Source of the DNA: Sphaerimonospora thailandensis
Lineage (GTDB): Bacteria; Actinomycetota; Actinomycetes; Streptosporangiales; Streptosporangiaceae
DNA length: 64,000 bases
Direction of reading: 5' to 3'
NCBI RefSeq assembly: GCF_016863115.1
Contig: NZ_BOOG01000011.1
Coordinates: 1 to 64,000 of the forward strand
The position numbers were made by a program, and so were the translations under genes. Shown piece by piece: positions 42,874 through 51,529 of this stretch. The notes beneath the pieces are model-generated. The model did not search any database. It saw nothing but the letters and a program-made list of their open reading frames with translations, and was not told where the DNA came from. Position 1 is the first letter of the stretch; each line of letters opens with the position of its first letter.

Positions 42874-43971
42874 CTACTGGGCGGTGGGGAGCTCGCCGAG
42901 GGCGACGTCGACCGTGGCGGTGCCGCCGTCGGGGTGGAGCAGCTTGACCGTCACCTTGTCGCCCGGCTTCATCGAGGCCAGCAGCTGGGACAGCGCGTTG
43001 GCCGTCGCAGTCGGCTTGTCGTTGATGCTCCGGATCACGTCGCCGGGCACGATGCCCGCCTTCTCGGCGCCGCTGCCCGGGGTGACCGAGCCGACGACGA
43101 CGCCGATGGGGTTGCCCTGGGCGTCGACCGCCGTGCCCACACGGACTCCCAGCGCCGCACGGTGGCTGTTGACGACCCGGCCGTTCTTGATGATCTGGTT
43201 GGCCACGTCGGTGGCCGTGTCGCTGGGAATGGCGAAGCCGATGCCCGGCGCCGCGCCGAGTTGGGGGTCGACGGCCGCGAGCGTCGGGATGCCGATGACC
43301 TTTCCGGACAGGTCGACGAGGGCTCCGCCGCTGTTGCCCGGGTTGATCGGGGCAGAGGTCTGGATGGCGTTGGAGATGGTCGCTCCGGGCCTGCCCTCGT
43401 GGCTCTCGCCCGAGACGGTACGGCCCAGTGCCGACACGATGCCCTGCGTGACGCTGCCGGAGAAGCCGAGCGGGTTGCCCATCGCGAGCACGATCTGCCC
43501 GACGCGGAGGTCGGCCGACCGGCCGAAGGACGCCGGGGTCAGGCCCCGGGTGTCGTCAACCTTTATCACCGCCAGGTCGCCGGCGGGGAAGGTGTTGACG
43601 AGCTTCGCCTTCCGGGGCTTGCCACCGGTCGCGAGCGTGACGTCGAACTCCTGTGAATCTCCCACCACGTGGGCATTCGTCACGATATGCCCCTGAGTGT
43701 CATATATGATCCCGGAGCCCAGGGACCGGCCCGTGGTGATCTGGACGGTCGACGGGAGCACCTTCTTGATCACGCTCTCGTAGACCGACTCCAGGGCCGT
43801 CGGATTCGTCGGATTCGTCGGCTCGGGGGTCGAGGCGGGGGGAGCCGTCGCAGCCGGCGCGGGCTGCTGCGCCGCCGGACCGCCGGTCGCCACGCCGCCG
43901 CCCCCGCATGCGGTGAGCGTGGCCAGTGCCAGTGCCGCCGCCGTTCGGGTGACCTTCCGTGAGAGCTCCAT
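42874..43971 (-). CDS. HtrA/DegP-family lipoprotein serine protease with PDZ domain
   Basis: A 365-residue protease. The lipobox ends at Cys22 (TLTACGGGG), followed by a Pro/Thr linker with PTNPTNPT repeats. The trypsin-like domain has His101 (TNAHVVG), Asp132 (GDLAVIKVD) and Ser214 (NPGNSGGALVD), and a PDZ domain covers about 265-360. It should handle misfolded proteins outside the membrane. The ATG at 43971 gives a proper lipoprotein signal; a start at 44058 would add 29 charged residues. No clear ribosome site precedes it. Confidence 0.86.
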   Translation of the reverse strand: MELSRKVTRTAAALALATLTACGGGGVATGGPAAQQPAPAATAPPASTPEPTNPTNPTALESVYESVIKKVLPSTVQITTGRSLGSGIIYDTQGHIVTNAHVVGDSQEFDVTLATGGKPRKAKLVNTFPAGDLAVIKVDDTRGLTPASFGRSADLRVGQIVLAMGNPLGFSGSVTQGIVSALGRTVSGESHEGRPGATISNAIQTSAPINPGNSGGALVDLSGKVIGIPTLAAVDPQLGAAPGIGFAIPSDTATDVANQIIKNGRVVNSHRAALGVRVGTAVDAQGNPIGVVVGSVTPGSGAEKAGIVPGDVIRSINDKPTATANALSQLLASMKPGDKVTVKLLHPDGGTATVDVALGELPTAQ

Positions 43972-44144
43972 AGCGGCTTGTCTACCCAAAACGGCGGAGG
44001 CTACCGGAGTGTCGGCGAGCGTTTGGCGGTCCCGATTCCGAAGCCGGACGTCTGTCATGAATCCGAGCCGGGGAGGCGACGACGGTAAGGGCGGTAGGCC
44101 CGCTTTGGTCGGATCTAATCTGATCTAGCCAACGAACATCGCTC

Positions 44145-44159
44145 TAGAATATGGTTCTA
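44145..44159 (+). promoter_or_regulatory. KstR-like inverted repeat upstream of the acyl-CoA dehydrogenase gene
   Basis: TAGAATATGGTTCTA has inverted 5-bp arms (TAGAA/TTCTA). The known KstR box is TAGAAC-NN-GTTCTA; this copy has a one-base-longer spacer and one changed arm base. TAGAAT could also serve as a -10. A related site precedes the acyl-CoA ligase at 53130. Confidence 0.4.
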
Positions 44160-44184
44160 CTAGGCTTCTGGAGCGGAGGATCAC

Positions 44185-46440
44185 ATGGCGATCGGGCTGA
44201 GCGAGGAGCACGCGGCGCTCCGCGCATCGGTGAGCGGGTGGGCTGAGCGCAACATCCCCATGGATGTGGTGAGGAGTGTCGTCGCCGGGTCGACGGCCTC
44301 CCGGACAGACCCCGGCTCGGACTCCGACACAGGCTCGGACGCAGACTCCGACCCCGGGACGCGACCCGCCTACTGGAGGGGGCTCGCCGATCAGGGCCTG
44401 CTCGGCCTGCACGTCCCCGAGGAGCACGGCGGCTCGGGATATGGCCTGCTGGAGACCGCGGTCGTGGTCGAGGCGCTGGCCGAACGCGTCGCGCCGGGGC
44501 CGTACGTCCCCACCGTGCTCGCGAGCGCGGCGATCCTCGCCTCGAACGGCAAGGCACAGGCGGAGCTGCTGCCGGGGCTGGCCGACGGCACGCTGACCGG
44601 CGCTCTCGCGCTGACCGGCTCGATCTCGGGTGTCCGCGAGGGAGGTGTGCTGACGATCAGCGGTGTCGCCGAGCCCGTTCTCGGCGGCGCCCTCGCCGAC
44701 GTGCTGGTGCTGCCGGTGTCGACGGACCGCGGACGGGAGTGGGTGGCCGTCGACGCCGCCAACGCCTCGATCACGCGGGTCGAGCCGCTCGACCTGACCC
44801 GGGGCGTGGCCAGGGTCGAGGTGGCGGCGGTGGCCGTACCGGCGGAACGCGTGCTCGACGGCCTGACCGAAACCGAGGTCGGGAACCTCGCGGCGATCAT
44901 CCTGGGGGCCGACGCGGCCGGCGTCGCGGCGTGGTGCGTGGCGGCGGCCGCCGACTACGCCAAGGTCCGCGTGCAGTTCGGCCGTCCCATCGGGCAGTTC
45001 CAGGGCATCAAGCACAAACTGTCGCGGATGCTCGTCGTGCTGGAGCAGGCCCGGGCCACGGTCTGGGACGCCACCAGGGCGATCGGCGACGAACGGGCCT
45101 ACGCTGCCGCGATCGCCGGGGTGATGGCGCCGGACGCCGCCGTGCGGTGCGCGAAGGACGCGATCCAGACGTTCGGCGGCATCGGTTACACGTACGAGCA
45201 CGACGCGCACCTGTACTACCGGCGTGCGCTCACGATCCGGGCGCTGCTCGGTCCGTCGGCCGAGTGGGCGGACAGGGTCGCCGCGCCGGCGCTGAACGGC
45301 GTCGGCCGCGAGATGGAGATCGAACTACCCGAGGACGCCGAGCCGATGCGGGCCGCGATCCGCGCCGAACTCGCCGAGATCGCCGTGCTGGAAGCCGCGG
45401 AGCAGAAGCGGGCGCTGGCGAAGGCCGGATTCGTCATGCCGCACCTGCCCCGACCGTGGGGTCGCGACGCGAGCCCGCTGGAGCAGGTGCTGATCCACCA
45501 GGAGGTCAGGGCCGCCAAGATCAAGCCGCCGCAGATGATCATCGGTGCGTGGGTGGTGCCGTCCCTCGTCTCGTACGGCACGCCGGAGCAACAGGAGCGA
45601 TTCCTGCCGCCCACGCTCAGCGGCGAGATGATCTGGTGCCAGCTCTTCTCCGAGCCGGGCGCCGGGTCCGACCTCGCCTCGCTGCAGATGAAGGCCGAGA
45701 AGGTCGAGGGCGGCTGGAAGCTCAACGGCCAGAAGATCTGGACTTCGCTGGCGCACGTCGCCGAATGGGCGATCTGCATCGCCCGCAGCGACCCGGCCAA
45801 GCCCAAGCATGACGGCATCACCTATTTCCTCGTCGACATGAAGGCGCCGGGCGTGACCGTGCGTCCGCTCACCGAGATGACCGGGGAGAACCTGTTCAAC
45901 GAGGTCTTCCTCGACGACGTGTTCGTGCCCGACGAACTGGTCGTCGGCGAGGTGAACGAGGGCTGGCGAGTCGCGCGCAACACGCTGTCCAACGAGCGGG
46001 TGTCGCTGTCGTCGGGCTCGGGGGGCACCGGCTCCTCGGTGCCCGACCTGCTCGCCCTGGCGGGCAGGCTCGGCCGGGAACTGACCCAGGTCGAGCGGCA
46101 GGAGGTCGCGCGCGTCGTCTGCGAGGGACACTCGATCAACGCGCTGTCGCTCCGGGTGACGCTGCGCCAGCTCGCCGGGTCCGAGCCGGGCGCCGACGCG
46201 TCGGTGCGCAAGCTGCTGTCCACCTCCCACGCTCAGCACGTGTCCGAGACGGCGGTGAGCCTGCTCGGCGCGGCGGCGGTCACCGCGGCGGACTGGAAGC
46301 TCGGCGACGCCGGCTACTGGAACCGCGCCGTCCTGGCCACCCGTGCCATGACGATCTACGGTGGCACGACCGAGGTGCAGCTCAACATCATCGGCGAGCG
46401 CATGCTCGGCCTGCCACGCGACCCCGAACCGGGCAGGTGA
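44185..46440 (+). CDS. Tandem-fused acyl-CoA dehydrogenase, FadE34-like
   Basis: A 751-residue protein made of two acyl-CoA dehydrogenase modules: the first (about 1-385) has YAKVRVQFGRPIGQFQGIKH and DAIQTFGGIGYTYEHD; the second (about 400-745) has WCQLFSEPGAGSDLASLQMKAE and TIYGGTTEVQLNIIGERMLGLP. Mycobacterial FadE34 has this fused form and oxidises steroid side-chain CoA esters; a similar substrate is possible. A Ser/Asp repeat segment (about residues 40-55) is an unusual low-complexity insertion. The start has GGAGCGGAGG upstream. Confidence 0.85.
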   Translation: MAIGLSEEHAALRASVSGWAERNIPMDVVRSVVAGSTASRTDPGSDSDTGSDADSDPGTRPAYWRGLADQGLLGLHVPEEHGGSGYGLLETAVVVEALAERVAPGPYVPTVLASAAILASNGKAQAELLPGLADGTLTGALALTGSISGVREGGVLTISGVAEPVLGGALADVLVLPVSTDRGREWVAVDAANASITRVEPLDLTRGVARVEVAAVAVPAERVLDGLTETEVGNLAAIILGADAAGVAAWCVAAAADYAKVRVQFGRPIGQFQGIKHKLSRMLVVLEQARATVWDATRAIGDERAYAAAIAGVMAPDAAVRCAKDAIQTFGGIGYTYEHDAHLYYRRALTIRALLGPSAEWADRVAAPALNGVGREMEIELPEDAEPMRAAIRAELAEIAVLEAAEQKRALAKAGFVMPHLPRPWGRDASPLEQVLIHQEVRAAKIKPPQMIIGAWVVPSLVSYGTPEQQERFLPPTLSGEMIWCQLFSEPGAGSDLASLQMKAEKVEGGWKLNGQKIWTSLAHVAEWAICIARSDPAKPKHDGITYFLVDMKAPGVTVRPLTEMTGENLFNEVFLDDVFVPDELVVGEVNEGWRVARNTLSNERVSLSSGSGGTGSSVPDLLALAGRLGRELTQVERQEVARVVCEGHSINALSLRVTLRQLAGSEPGADASVRKLLSTSHAQHVSETAVSLLGAAAVTAADWKLGDAGYWNRAVLATRAMTIYGGTTEVQLNIIGERMLGLPRDPEPGR

Positions 46441-46529
46441 CCCCGGGCAGGCGTACGCCGGGCCGTTGACGCGACCTTCGTGTGCGGGGAAACCGGCAAC
46501 GGCTCGACAGGACGGCCCGGCTGGACGAC

Positions 46530-46646
46530 GTGAACCCGATCACGTTGATCGGGACCGCGATCCCGTTGTTCTCGCCTATCCTCGGCATCATGGTGGTCGC
46601 CGGAATAGTCCCCTTCCTGCGCGTTCCGCAGGCCCGTCGTCACTGA
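46530..46646 (+). CDS. Possible 38-residue single-pass membrane peptide
   Basis: GTG at 46530 opens a frame reading VNPITLIGTAIPLFSPILG, then IMVVAGIVPFLRVPQARRH and a stop. It is one hydrophobic helix with a basic C-terminus and mostly G/C third positions. AGGACGG lies upstream at long spacing. It fits in the gap before ubiA and might be translated with it. No family is recognised; chance remains possible. Confidence 0.35.
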   Translation: MNPITLIGTAIPLFSPILGIMVVAGIVPFLRVPQARRH

Positions 46647-46673
46647 GCGCGTGGCTGCGCGACGGGCGGTGAC

Positions 46674-47654
46674 ATGAGCAGAGACAGCGCGGCGCCGCCG
46701 ATGGCGACGTCATCGGCGGGCGGGGTGCCGGGTACGGCCCCGCGATCGCAGGCGGTCGGCCTGCTGCGCGCCTGCCGCCCCCGGCAGTGGCTCAAGAACG
46801 CGCTCGTGTTCGCCGCCCCGGCGGCGGCCGGGGTGCTCACCACGGGTGCTGGACTGCGCGGCTCGCTCATCGCGTTCGTGGCGTTCTGCCTCGCGGCGAG
46901 CGGCACCTACCTGTTCAACGACGCGGCGGACGCGGCGGCCGACCGCCGGCACCCGCGCAAGCGGCTGCGCCCGATCGCGGCCGGGATCGTACCGATCCGG
47001 GTCGCCAGGCTCGCCGGCTCGGTCCTGCCGGCGCTCGGCCTCATCGTCGCGTTCGCCGGTGGGCGGCCTCTCGGCGCGGTGGTCGCCGCCTACCTCGCGC
47101 TCACCTTCTCCTATACGTGGTGGCTCAAGCATCAGCCGGTCGTCGATCTCGTCGCCGTCGCGGGCTGCCACGTGATCCGGGCCTACGCCGGCGCCGTGGC
47201 GGTGGCCGTACCCGTGACGAGCTGGTTCCTCGTCGTCGTCTCGCTGGGGTCGCTGCTGCTCGTCACCGGCAAGCGGGAGGCGGAGCTGCGCTCGTCCATT
47301 CCGGCCACCGGCACTCCGGCCACCGGCACTCCGGCCACCCAAGGTACGGTCCGCGACACCCGGGCCACACTGTCGGTCTACACCCCGAGCTACCTCGCCC
47401 ACGTCCGCGCCGTGGCGTCAGGGGCGATGATCGTGACGTACTGCCTCTGGGCGCTGCAGGAGCACACGGGGGCGGCCAAGGCGTGTTACGCGCTGAGCAT
47501 CGTGCCGTTCGTCCTCGTCGTGTTGCGGCATGCTCTACTCGTGGACCGCGGAGTGGGGGAGGAGCCCGAGGAGCTCGCCCTCGGGGATCGCCCGCTCCAG
47601 GTCTTCATCGCCATGATGCTGCTTCTGCTCGCCCTCGGGATCCACCTGTCATGA
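46674..47654 (+). CDS. ubiA: Decaprenyl-phosphate phosphoribosyltransferase (UbiA family)
   Basis: A 326-residue membrane prenyltransferase with about eight or nine helices. NDAADAAADRRHPRKRLRPIAAG is the Asp-rich motif of the DPPR synthases (Rv3806c type), which join decaprenyl phosphate to PRPP for arabinan donor synthesis. The next two genes, dprE1 and dprE2, epimerise the product, so the pathway is encoded in order. An Ala/Thr/Pro loop encoded by 15-bp repeats (47301-47340) is unusual. The stop overlaps dprE1 (ATGA). Confidence 0.9.
   Translation: MSRDSAAPPMATSSAGGVPGTAPRSQAVGLLRACRPRQWLKNALVFAAPAAAGVLTTGAGLRGSLIAFVAFCLAASGTYLFNDAADAAADRRHPRKRLRPIAAGIVPIRVARLAGSVLPALGLIVAFAGGRPLGAVVAAYLALTFSYTWWLKHQPVVDLVAVAGCHVIRAYAGAVAVAVPVTSWFLVVVSLGSLLLVTGKREAELRSSIPATGTPATGTPATQGTVRDTRATLSVYTPSYLAHVRAVASGAMIVTYCLWALQEHTGAAKACYALSIVPFVLVVLRHALLVDRGVGEEPEELALGDRPLQVFIAMMLLLLALGIHLS
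47301..47340 (+). repeat. 15-bp in-frame tandem repeats within ubiA
   Basis: CCGGCCACCGGCACT occurs at 47301-47315 and 47316-47330, with a partial third copy to 47340. They encode PATGT repeats in a loop between helices. Length variation would stay in frame. Confidence 0.85.
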
Positions 47655-49051
47655 CTCTCTTGACCGGGTGGGGACGCACCGCCCCCACACCCGCCACCCT
47701 GGCGCGGCCGCGATCGGCCGCGGAGGCCGCCGCACTGCTCACGCGGGCGGGCCGGCGCGGCGTCGTGGCGCGCGGCCTCGGCCGCTCGTACGGCGACGCC
47801 GCCCAGAACGCCGGCGGCCTGGTCCTCGACTGCACGGGGCTCGACAGTACGGGGCTCGACTGCACGGGGCTCGACAGTACGCAGGGCGACCGTACGGGGG
47901 GCGGACCGTCGTGGCGGCTCGATCCCACTGGCCTGGTCACCGCCTCGGCCGGGGTCAGCCTGCACGACCTGATGACCGATCTGATGCCGAAAGGTTGGTT
48001 CGTCCCGGTAACACCGGGCACCCGATATGTCACGGTCGGCGGAGCCGTCGCCGCCGACGTCCACGGCAAGAACCATCACGTGGACTCCTCTTTCGGCGCG
48101 CACGTCCGGTCGCTGCGCCTGCTGACCGCCGATGGGACGATCCATGAGCTCACCCCGGACGACGAGCTCTTCTGGGCCACCGTGGGCGGCATGGGGCTCA
48201 CCGGCGTCATCCTCGAGGCGACCTTCCGGTGCGTCCCCGTCGAGACCTCCCGGATGGTGGTGGACGTCGAGCGGACGCGCGATCTCGACCAGACCCTGGA
48301 GACGATGGCCGAGACCGACCACCGCTACCGCTACACCGTCGCCTGGATCGACCTGCTGGCCGGGGGCCGTCGGATGGGCAGGAGTGTGCTCACCCGCGGT
48401 GACCACGCCGCGCCGGCGGACCTGCCCGCCCGGATGCGCCGCGACCGGCTCGCCTTCGGACCGCGCCCCCGCCTCGCCGCGCCACCGTGGGCGCCCGGCG
48501 GGCTGCTCAACCGTGCGACCGTCAGGGCGTTCAACGCCGCCTGGTACGGCAAGGCGGCGCCCGCCGCCGGCAAGCGGCTGATTCAGGGCATCGCACCCTT
48601 CTTCCATCCCCTCGACGGGGTCGCCGGATGGAACCGGATGTACGGCTCACGCGGCTTCGTGCAGTACCAGTTCGCCGTGCCGTTCGGGGCCGAGGACACC
48701 CTGCGACGGGTGGTGGCGAGGCTGTCGGGCGCGGGGGTGGTGTCGTTCCTGACCGTGCTGAAGCGGTTCGGGCGGGGCACTCCGGCGATGCTGTCGTTCC
48801 CCATGCCCGGATGGACGCTGGCCCTGGACATCCCGGCCGCCCAGTCCGGCCTGGCCGGGATGCTGACCGAGCTGGACGAGTGGGTCGCGGCCGCCGGGGG
48901 ACGGATCTACCTGGCCAAGGACTCCCGCATGTCCGCCGCGATGATGTCCGCCACCTATCCCCGGCTTGACGAGTGGCGGGAGATCCGGCGGCGGGCCGAC
49001 CCCGACGGGCTGTTCGTCTCCGACCTGGCCCGGCGGCTGCGCCTGCTCTGA
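47651..49051 (+). CDS. dprE1: Decaprenylphosphoryl-beta-D-ribose oxidase DprE1
   Basis: A 466-residue FAD oxidoreductase that oxidises DPR to the 2-keto form. FAD-binding blocks: ARGLGRSYGDAAQNAGG and GGAVAADVHGKNHHVDSSFG. The residue equivalent to Cys387 of M. tuberculosis, the covalent target of benzothiazinones, is Ala391 (PGWTLALDIP versus PGWNICVDFP), so natural insensitivity is predicted. A Cys/Asp/Thr-rich insertion encoded by tandem repeats lies near residues 58-85. The start overlaps the ubiA stop. Confidence 0.92.
   Translation: MTLLTGWGRTAPTPATLARPRSAAEAAALLTRAGRRGVVARGLGRSYGDAAQNAGGLVLDCTGLDSTGLDCTGLDSTQGDRTGGGPSWRLDPTGLVTASAGVSLHDLMTDLMPKGWFVPVTPGTRYVTVGGAVAADVHGKNHHVDSSFGAHVRSLRLLTADGTIHELTPDDELFWATVGGMGLTGVILEATFRCVPVETSRMVVDVERTRDLDQTLETMAETDHRYRYTVAWIDLLAGGRRMGRSVLTRGDHAAPADLPARMRRDRLAFGPRPRLAAPPWAPGGLLNRATVRAFNAAWYGKAAPAAGKRLIQGIAPFFHPLDGVAGWNRMYGSRGFVQYQFAVPFGAEDTLRRVVARLSGAGVVSFLTVLKRFGRGTPAMLSFPMPGWTLALDIPAAQSGLAGMLTELDEWVAAAGGRIYLAKDSRMSAAMMSATYPRLDEWREIRRRADPDGLFVSDLARRLRLL
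47825..47884 (+). repeat. Four 15-bp tandem repeats within dprE1
   Basis: CTCGACTGCACGGGG and CTCGACAGTACGGGG alternate twice, i.e. a 30-bp unit repeated exactly, with the last copy diverging at its end. They encode LDCTG/LDSTG repeats in a surface region of DprE1 where M. tuberculosis has an unrelated loop. Confidence 0.88.
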
Positions 49052-49102
49052 TCGAGGGCCTGCTCTGATCGCAGGCAAACCTTTGGCTGAAGGCCTGCTT
49101 TG

Positions 49103-49870
49103 ATGAGGAATGTGAGAAACGCGTTGGGCGGCATAGACACGGTCCTGCTGCTGGGCGGGCGCAGCGAGATCGGCCTCGCCATCGTGGAGCGGCTCGTGCG
49201 GGACGGCGCCCGTCGAGTCATGCTGGCCGCGCGGGGCGGTACGGCACCGGCCGAAGACATCGAAAGGCTCGAACGGCTCGGGGCCGAGGTCCACCTGGCC
49301 GACTTCGACGCCGCCCGCCCGGAGACGCACGTCACGCTGATCGAGGAGGCCGCGGCCAAGCTCGGCGACCTCGATGTGGTGATCCCGGCCTTCGGCGTGC
49401 TCGGCAGCCAGGCGGTCTACGACGAGGACCCGGTGGTGGCCGCGCGCGACGTGGCGGTCAACTTCGGCGGACACGTCTCGGCCGGCCTGGCCGCCGCGCG
49501 GTCGCTGCGCGAGCAGGGCCACGGCACGCTCATAGTCCTGTCGTCGGTGGCCGGCGTGCGGGTGCGCAGGGCGAACTTCGTGTACGGCTCGGCCAAGGCG
49601 GGCCTGGACGGCTTCGCGCAGGGGCTGGCCGACTCCCTCCACGGGTCGGGCGCCCGGGTCGTGGTCGTCCGCCCGGGGTTCGTGATCGGCAGGATGACCC
49701 GGGGGATGACTCCCGCTCCGATGTCGGTGACCGTGGACGCCGTCGCCGACGCCGTGATCGACGCGCTCAGGTCGAGGCGGCGTACGGTGTGGGTGCCGGC
49801 CCGGCTCGGGCCGGTATTCGCCCTGATGCGGATCCTGCCCAGGGCCATCTGGCGCCGCCTGCCCCGCTGA
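49103..49870 (+). CDS. dprE2: Decaprenylphosphoryl-2-keto-beta-D-erythro-pentose reductase DprE2 (SDR family)
   Basis: A 255-residue short-chain dehydrogenase. The NAD(P) site is VLLLGGRSEIGLAIVERL, and the catalytic residues lie in SSVAGVRVRRANFVYGSAKAGLDG (Ser, Tyr-x3-Lys). It reduces the keto intermediate made by DprE1 to give decaprenyl-phosphoryl-arabinose. ATG 49103 is preferred; TTG 49100 is in frame. The short gap after dprE1 holds a partial repeat of GGCCTGCTxTGAT. Confidence 0.9.
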   Translation: MRNVRNALGGIDTVLLLGGRSEIGLAIVERLVRDGARRVMLAARGGTAPAEDIERLERLGAEVHLADFDAARPETHVTLIEEAAAKLGDLDVVIPAFGVLGSQAVYDEDPVVAARDVAVNFGGHVSAGLAAARSLREQGHGTLIVLSSVAGVRVRRANFVYGSAKAGLDGFAQGLADSLHGSGARVVVVRPGFVIGRMTRGMTPAPMSVTVDAVADAVIDALRSRRRTVWVPARLGPVFALMRILPRAIWRRLPR

Positions 49871-49947
49871 GAGAGGCGCCGCCGCGCCCATTGGGGGGTG
49901 ATGGGAGCGGCGGCGCCGGAGATGCCGTTGTCGCGAGGATTACCTCA

Positions 49948-51144
49948 TCAGCCGGTGACGAGGGTGAGTCCGAAGGCGGACAGCGCCGGCCTGACCGGCT
50001 GGAAGTAGGTCGTGCCGCCGGTCCTGCAGTTGCCGCTGCCGCCGGAGGTCATGCCCTGCGCCTGGCTGCCGGAGATGAAGGAGCCGCCGGAGTCACCGGG
50101 CTCGGCGCACACGTTGGTACGCGTCACCCCGCTGACAGTGCCCTGCGAGTAGCGGACGCTGGTGTTGAGCTGCTGGACGTAACCGCAGTGCCAGCCCGTG
50201 GTCGAGCCCGACCGGCAGATCGAGGAGCCCACGGGGGCCACGTTCGAGCCCTTGACGGTGACGTTGCCGCCGCCGCTGCCCTTGACGTACGGCCTGGGCG
50301 TCCAGTTGCTGTTCACCGCGACCCACGCGTAGTCGCTGCCGGGGAAGCGAGAGGATTGGAAGACGCCCTGCGCGACCCCGTTGTACCCGGTCGTCCTGTC
50401 GCCGGCACGACCGCAGTGGCCGGCGGTGACGAATCCGTTGGTGCTGCCGCGCCGTACCGAGAAGCCGATGGAGCAGCGAGACGAGTTGTTGATGTAGTAG
50501 GGATCGCCGCCGCGCAGATCGTAGAAGGTCTGCGGCTGCTCGGCGGACTGCTCCACCCGCACCAGCGACTTGTCGGCGCCGCCGGCGTCGATGAACGCCT
50601 CGGCTTCGGCCGGGTTGGAGGAGAGCACGACGACGCTGTTGCTCCTGACGTCGACGTACCAGACGGGGGTCGAAGCGGGCGCGTCGCCGACCCTGTCGAG
50701 TGCTTCCTTGGCGGCGGTGAGCGTGCCCAGCGACCGGCCGACGATCTGGGGCTGCGCGCCCGCGGCGAGGATCGCGCCGGCCTTGGAGGCGTCGTTGGTC
50801 GCGACGATCAGGACGTCGGATGTCGGCCCGGTGACCCACGACCCGGCGAAGGCGTCGCCGAGGTTGGTACGGACCTTCTCGTCGGTCGCCATCGCGCGGG
50901 CTTCGTTGGCCAGACGGGCCTGGGCCTGGCTCTCGCTGAGTCCGAGGTCGCGCTGCATCGCCTCGAGCATCGCGGGCGGGGGCTTGGTCACGGAGACGGC
51001 GGACTGGGCTGCGTGCTGGTCGGAGGCAACGGCACCCGGGTTGGGGGCCGCGGACGCGGGACCGGCCATCAGAGTGATCGCACTGACGGCCACGGCACAG
51101 CCGGCGGTAACCGCGTGCCGAGGGAACCTGCGCCTGTCGGGCAT
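49948..51144 (-). CDS. Secreted alpha-lytic/streptogrisin-type serine protease (prepro form)
   Basis: A 398-residue S1-family protease: signal peptide (1-32, cut near ASAAP), an alpha-lytic-protease prodomain (about 55-200) and a mature domain from about residue 209. The catalytic triad is His243 (TAGHCG), Asp271 (GSDYAWV) and Ser352 (EPGDSGGSF), with paired cysteines C224-C244, C310-C320 and C346-C-terminal. The prodomain acts as a folding chaperone and is removed. AAGGAG precedes the ATG. Confidence 0.92.
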   Translation of the reverse strand: MPDRRRFPRHAVTAGCAVAVSAITLMAGPASAAPNPGAVASDQHAAQSAVSVTKPPPAMLEAMQRDLGLSESQAQARLANEARAMATDEKVRTNLGDAFAGSWVTGPTSDVLIVATNDASKAGAILAAGAQPQIVGRSLGTLTAAKEALDRVGDAPASTPVWYVDVRSNSVVVLSSNPAEAEAFIDAGGADKSLVRVEQSAEQPQTFYDLRGGDPYYINNSSRCSIGFSVRRGSTNGFVTAGHCGRAGDRTTGYNGVAQGVFQSSRFPGSDYAWVAVNSNWTPRPYVKGSGGGNVTVKGSNVAPVGSSICRSGSTTGWHCGYVQQLNTSVRYSQGTVSGVTRTNVCAEPGDSGGSFISGSQAQGMTSGGSGNCRTGGTTYFQPVRPALSAFGLTLVTG

Positions 51145-51296
51145 GTCGTTCTCCTTGGTGACAGGGGGGCTTGACCGACAAGCTAGCCGAGAGTCAAATT
51201 TCGAGAACCTACCATTTCGTCAATAGCCCAGTGCTATGGAATCGCTCTGAACTATGGAACCCACGTCCCACCCTCCCCTCTACGCCCCCCACCCAT

Positions 51297-51487
51297 CGTG
51301 ATCTTGCAGTTTCTCGCAGGCGGGTCGCCTGACCTGCGCATATTTGTTTGGTGATCCTGCTGTCGTGAGTGCAAGATCACGAACAGCGTTTACGTTGTTC
51401 AGCGGGTAGGTCTGCGAGAAACTTCAAGATCACGAAACAGGTATTGCCTGCTCAGGGTGTATTCGTGCGAGCATTCGCAAGATCACG
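51297..51487. repeat. Intergenic repeat cluster with a long inverted repeat
   Basis: A 23-bp arm at 51297-51319 (starting CGTGATCTTGCAG) and its reverse complement at 51412-51434 (22 of 23 matches) are 92 bp apart. The word CAAGATCACG appears at 51372, 51425 and 51478, about 53 bp apart, each preceded by a purine-rich or CGAGAAACT context. The rest of 51145-51529 holds no supported gene. It resembles a REP-like element or multi-site regulator region. Confidence 0.65.
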
Positions 51488-51529
51488 GCAGGGGGGTGGA
51501 GGTGGGGTGGGGGTGGGGGCGTGCGGTTG

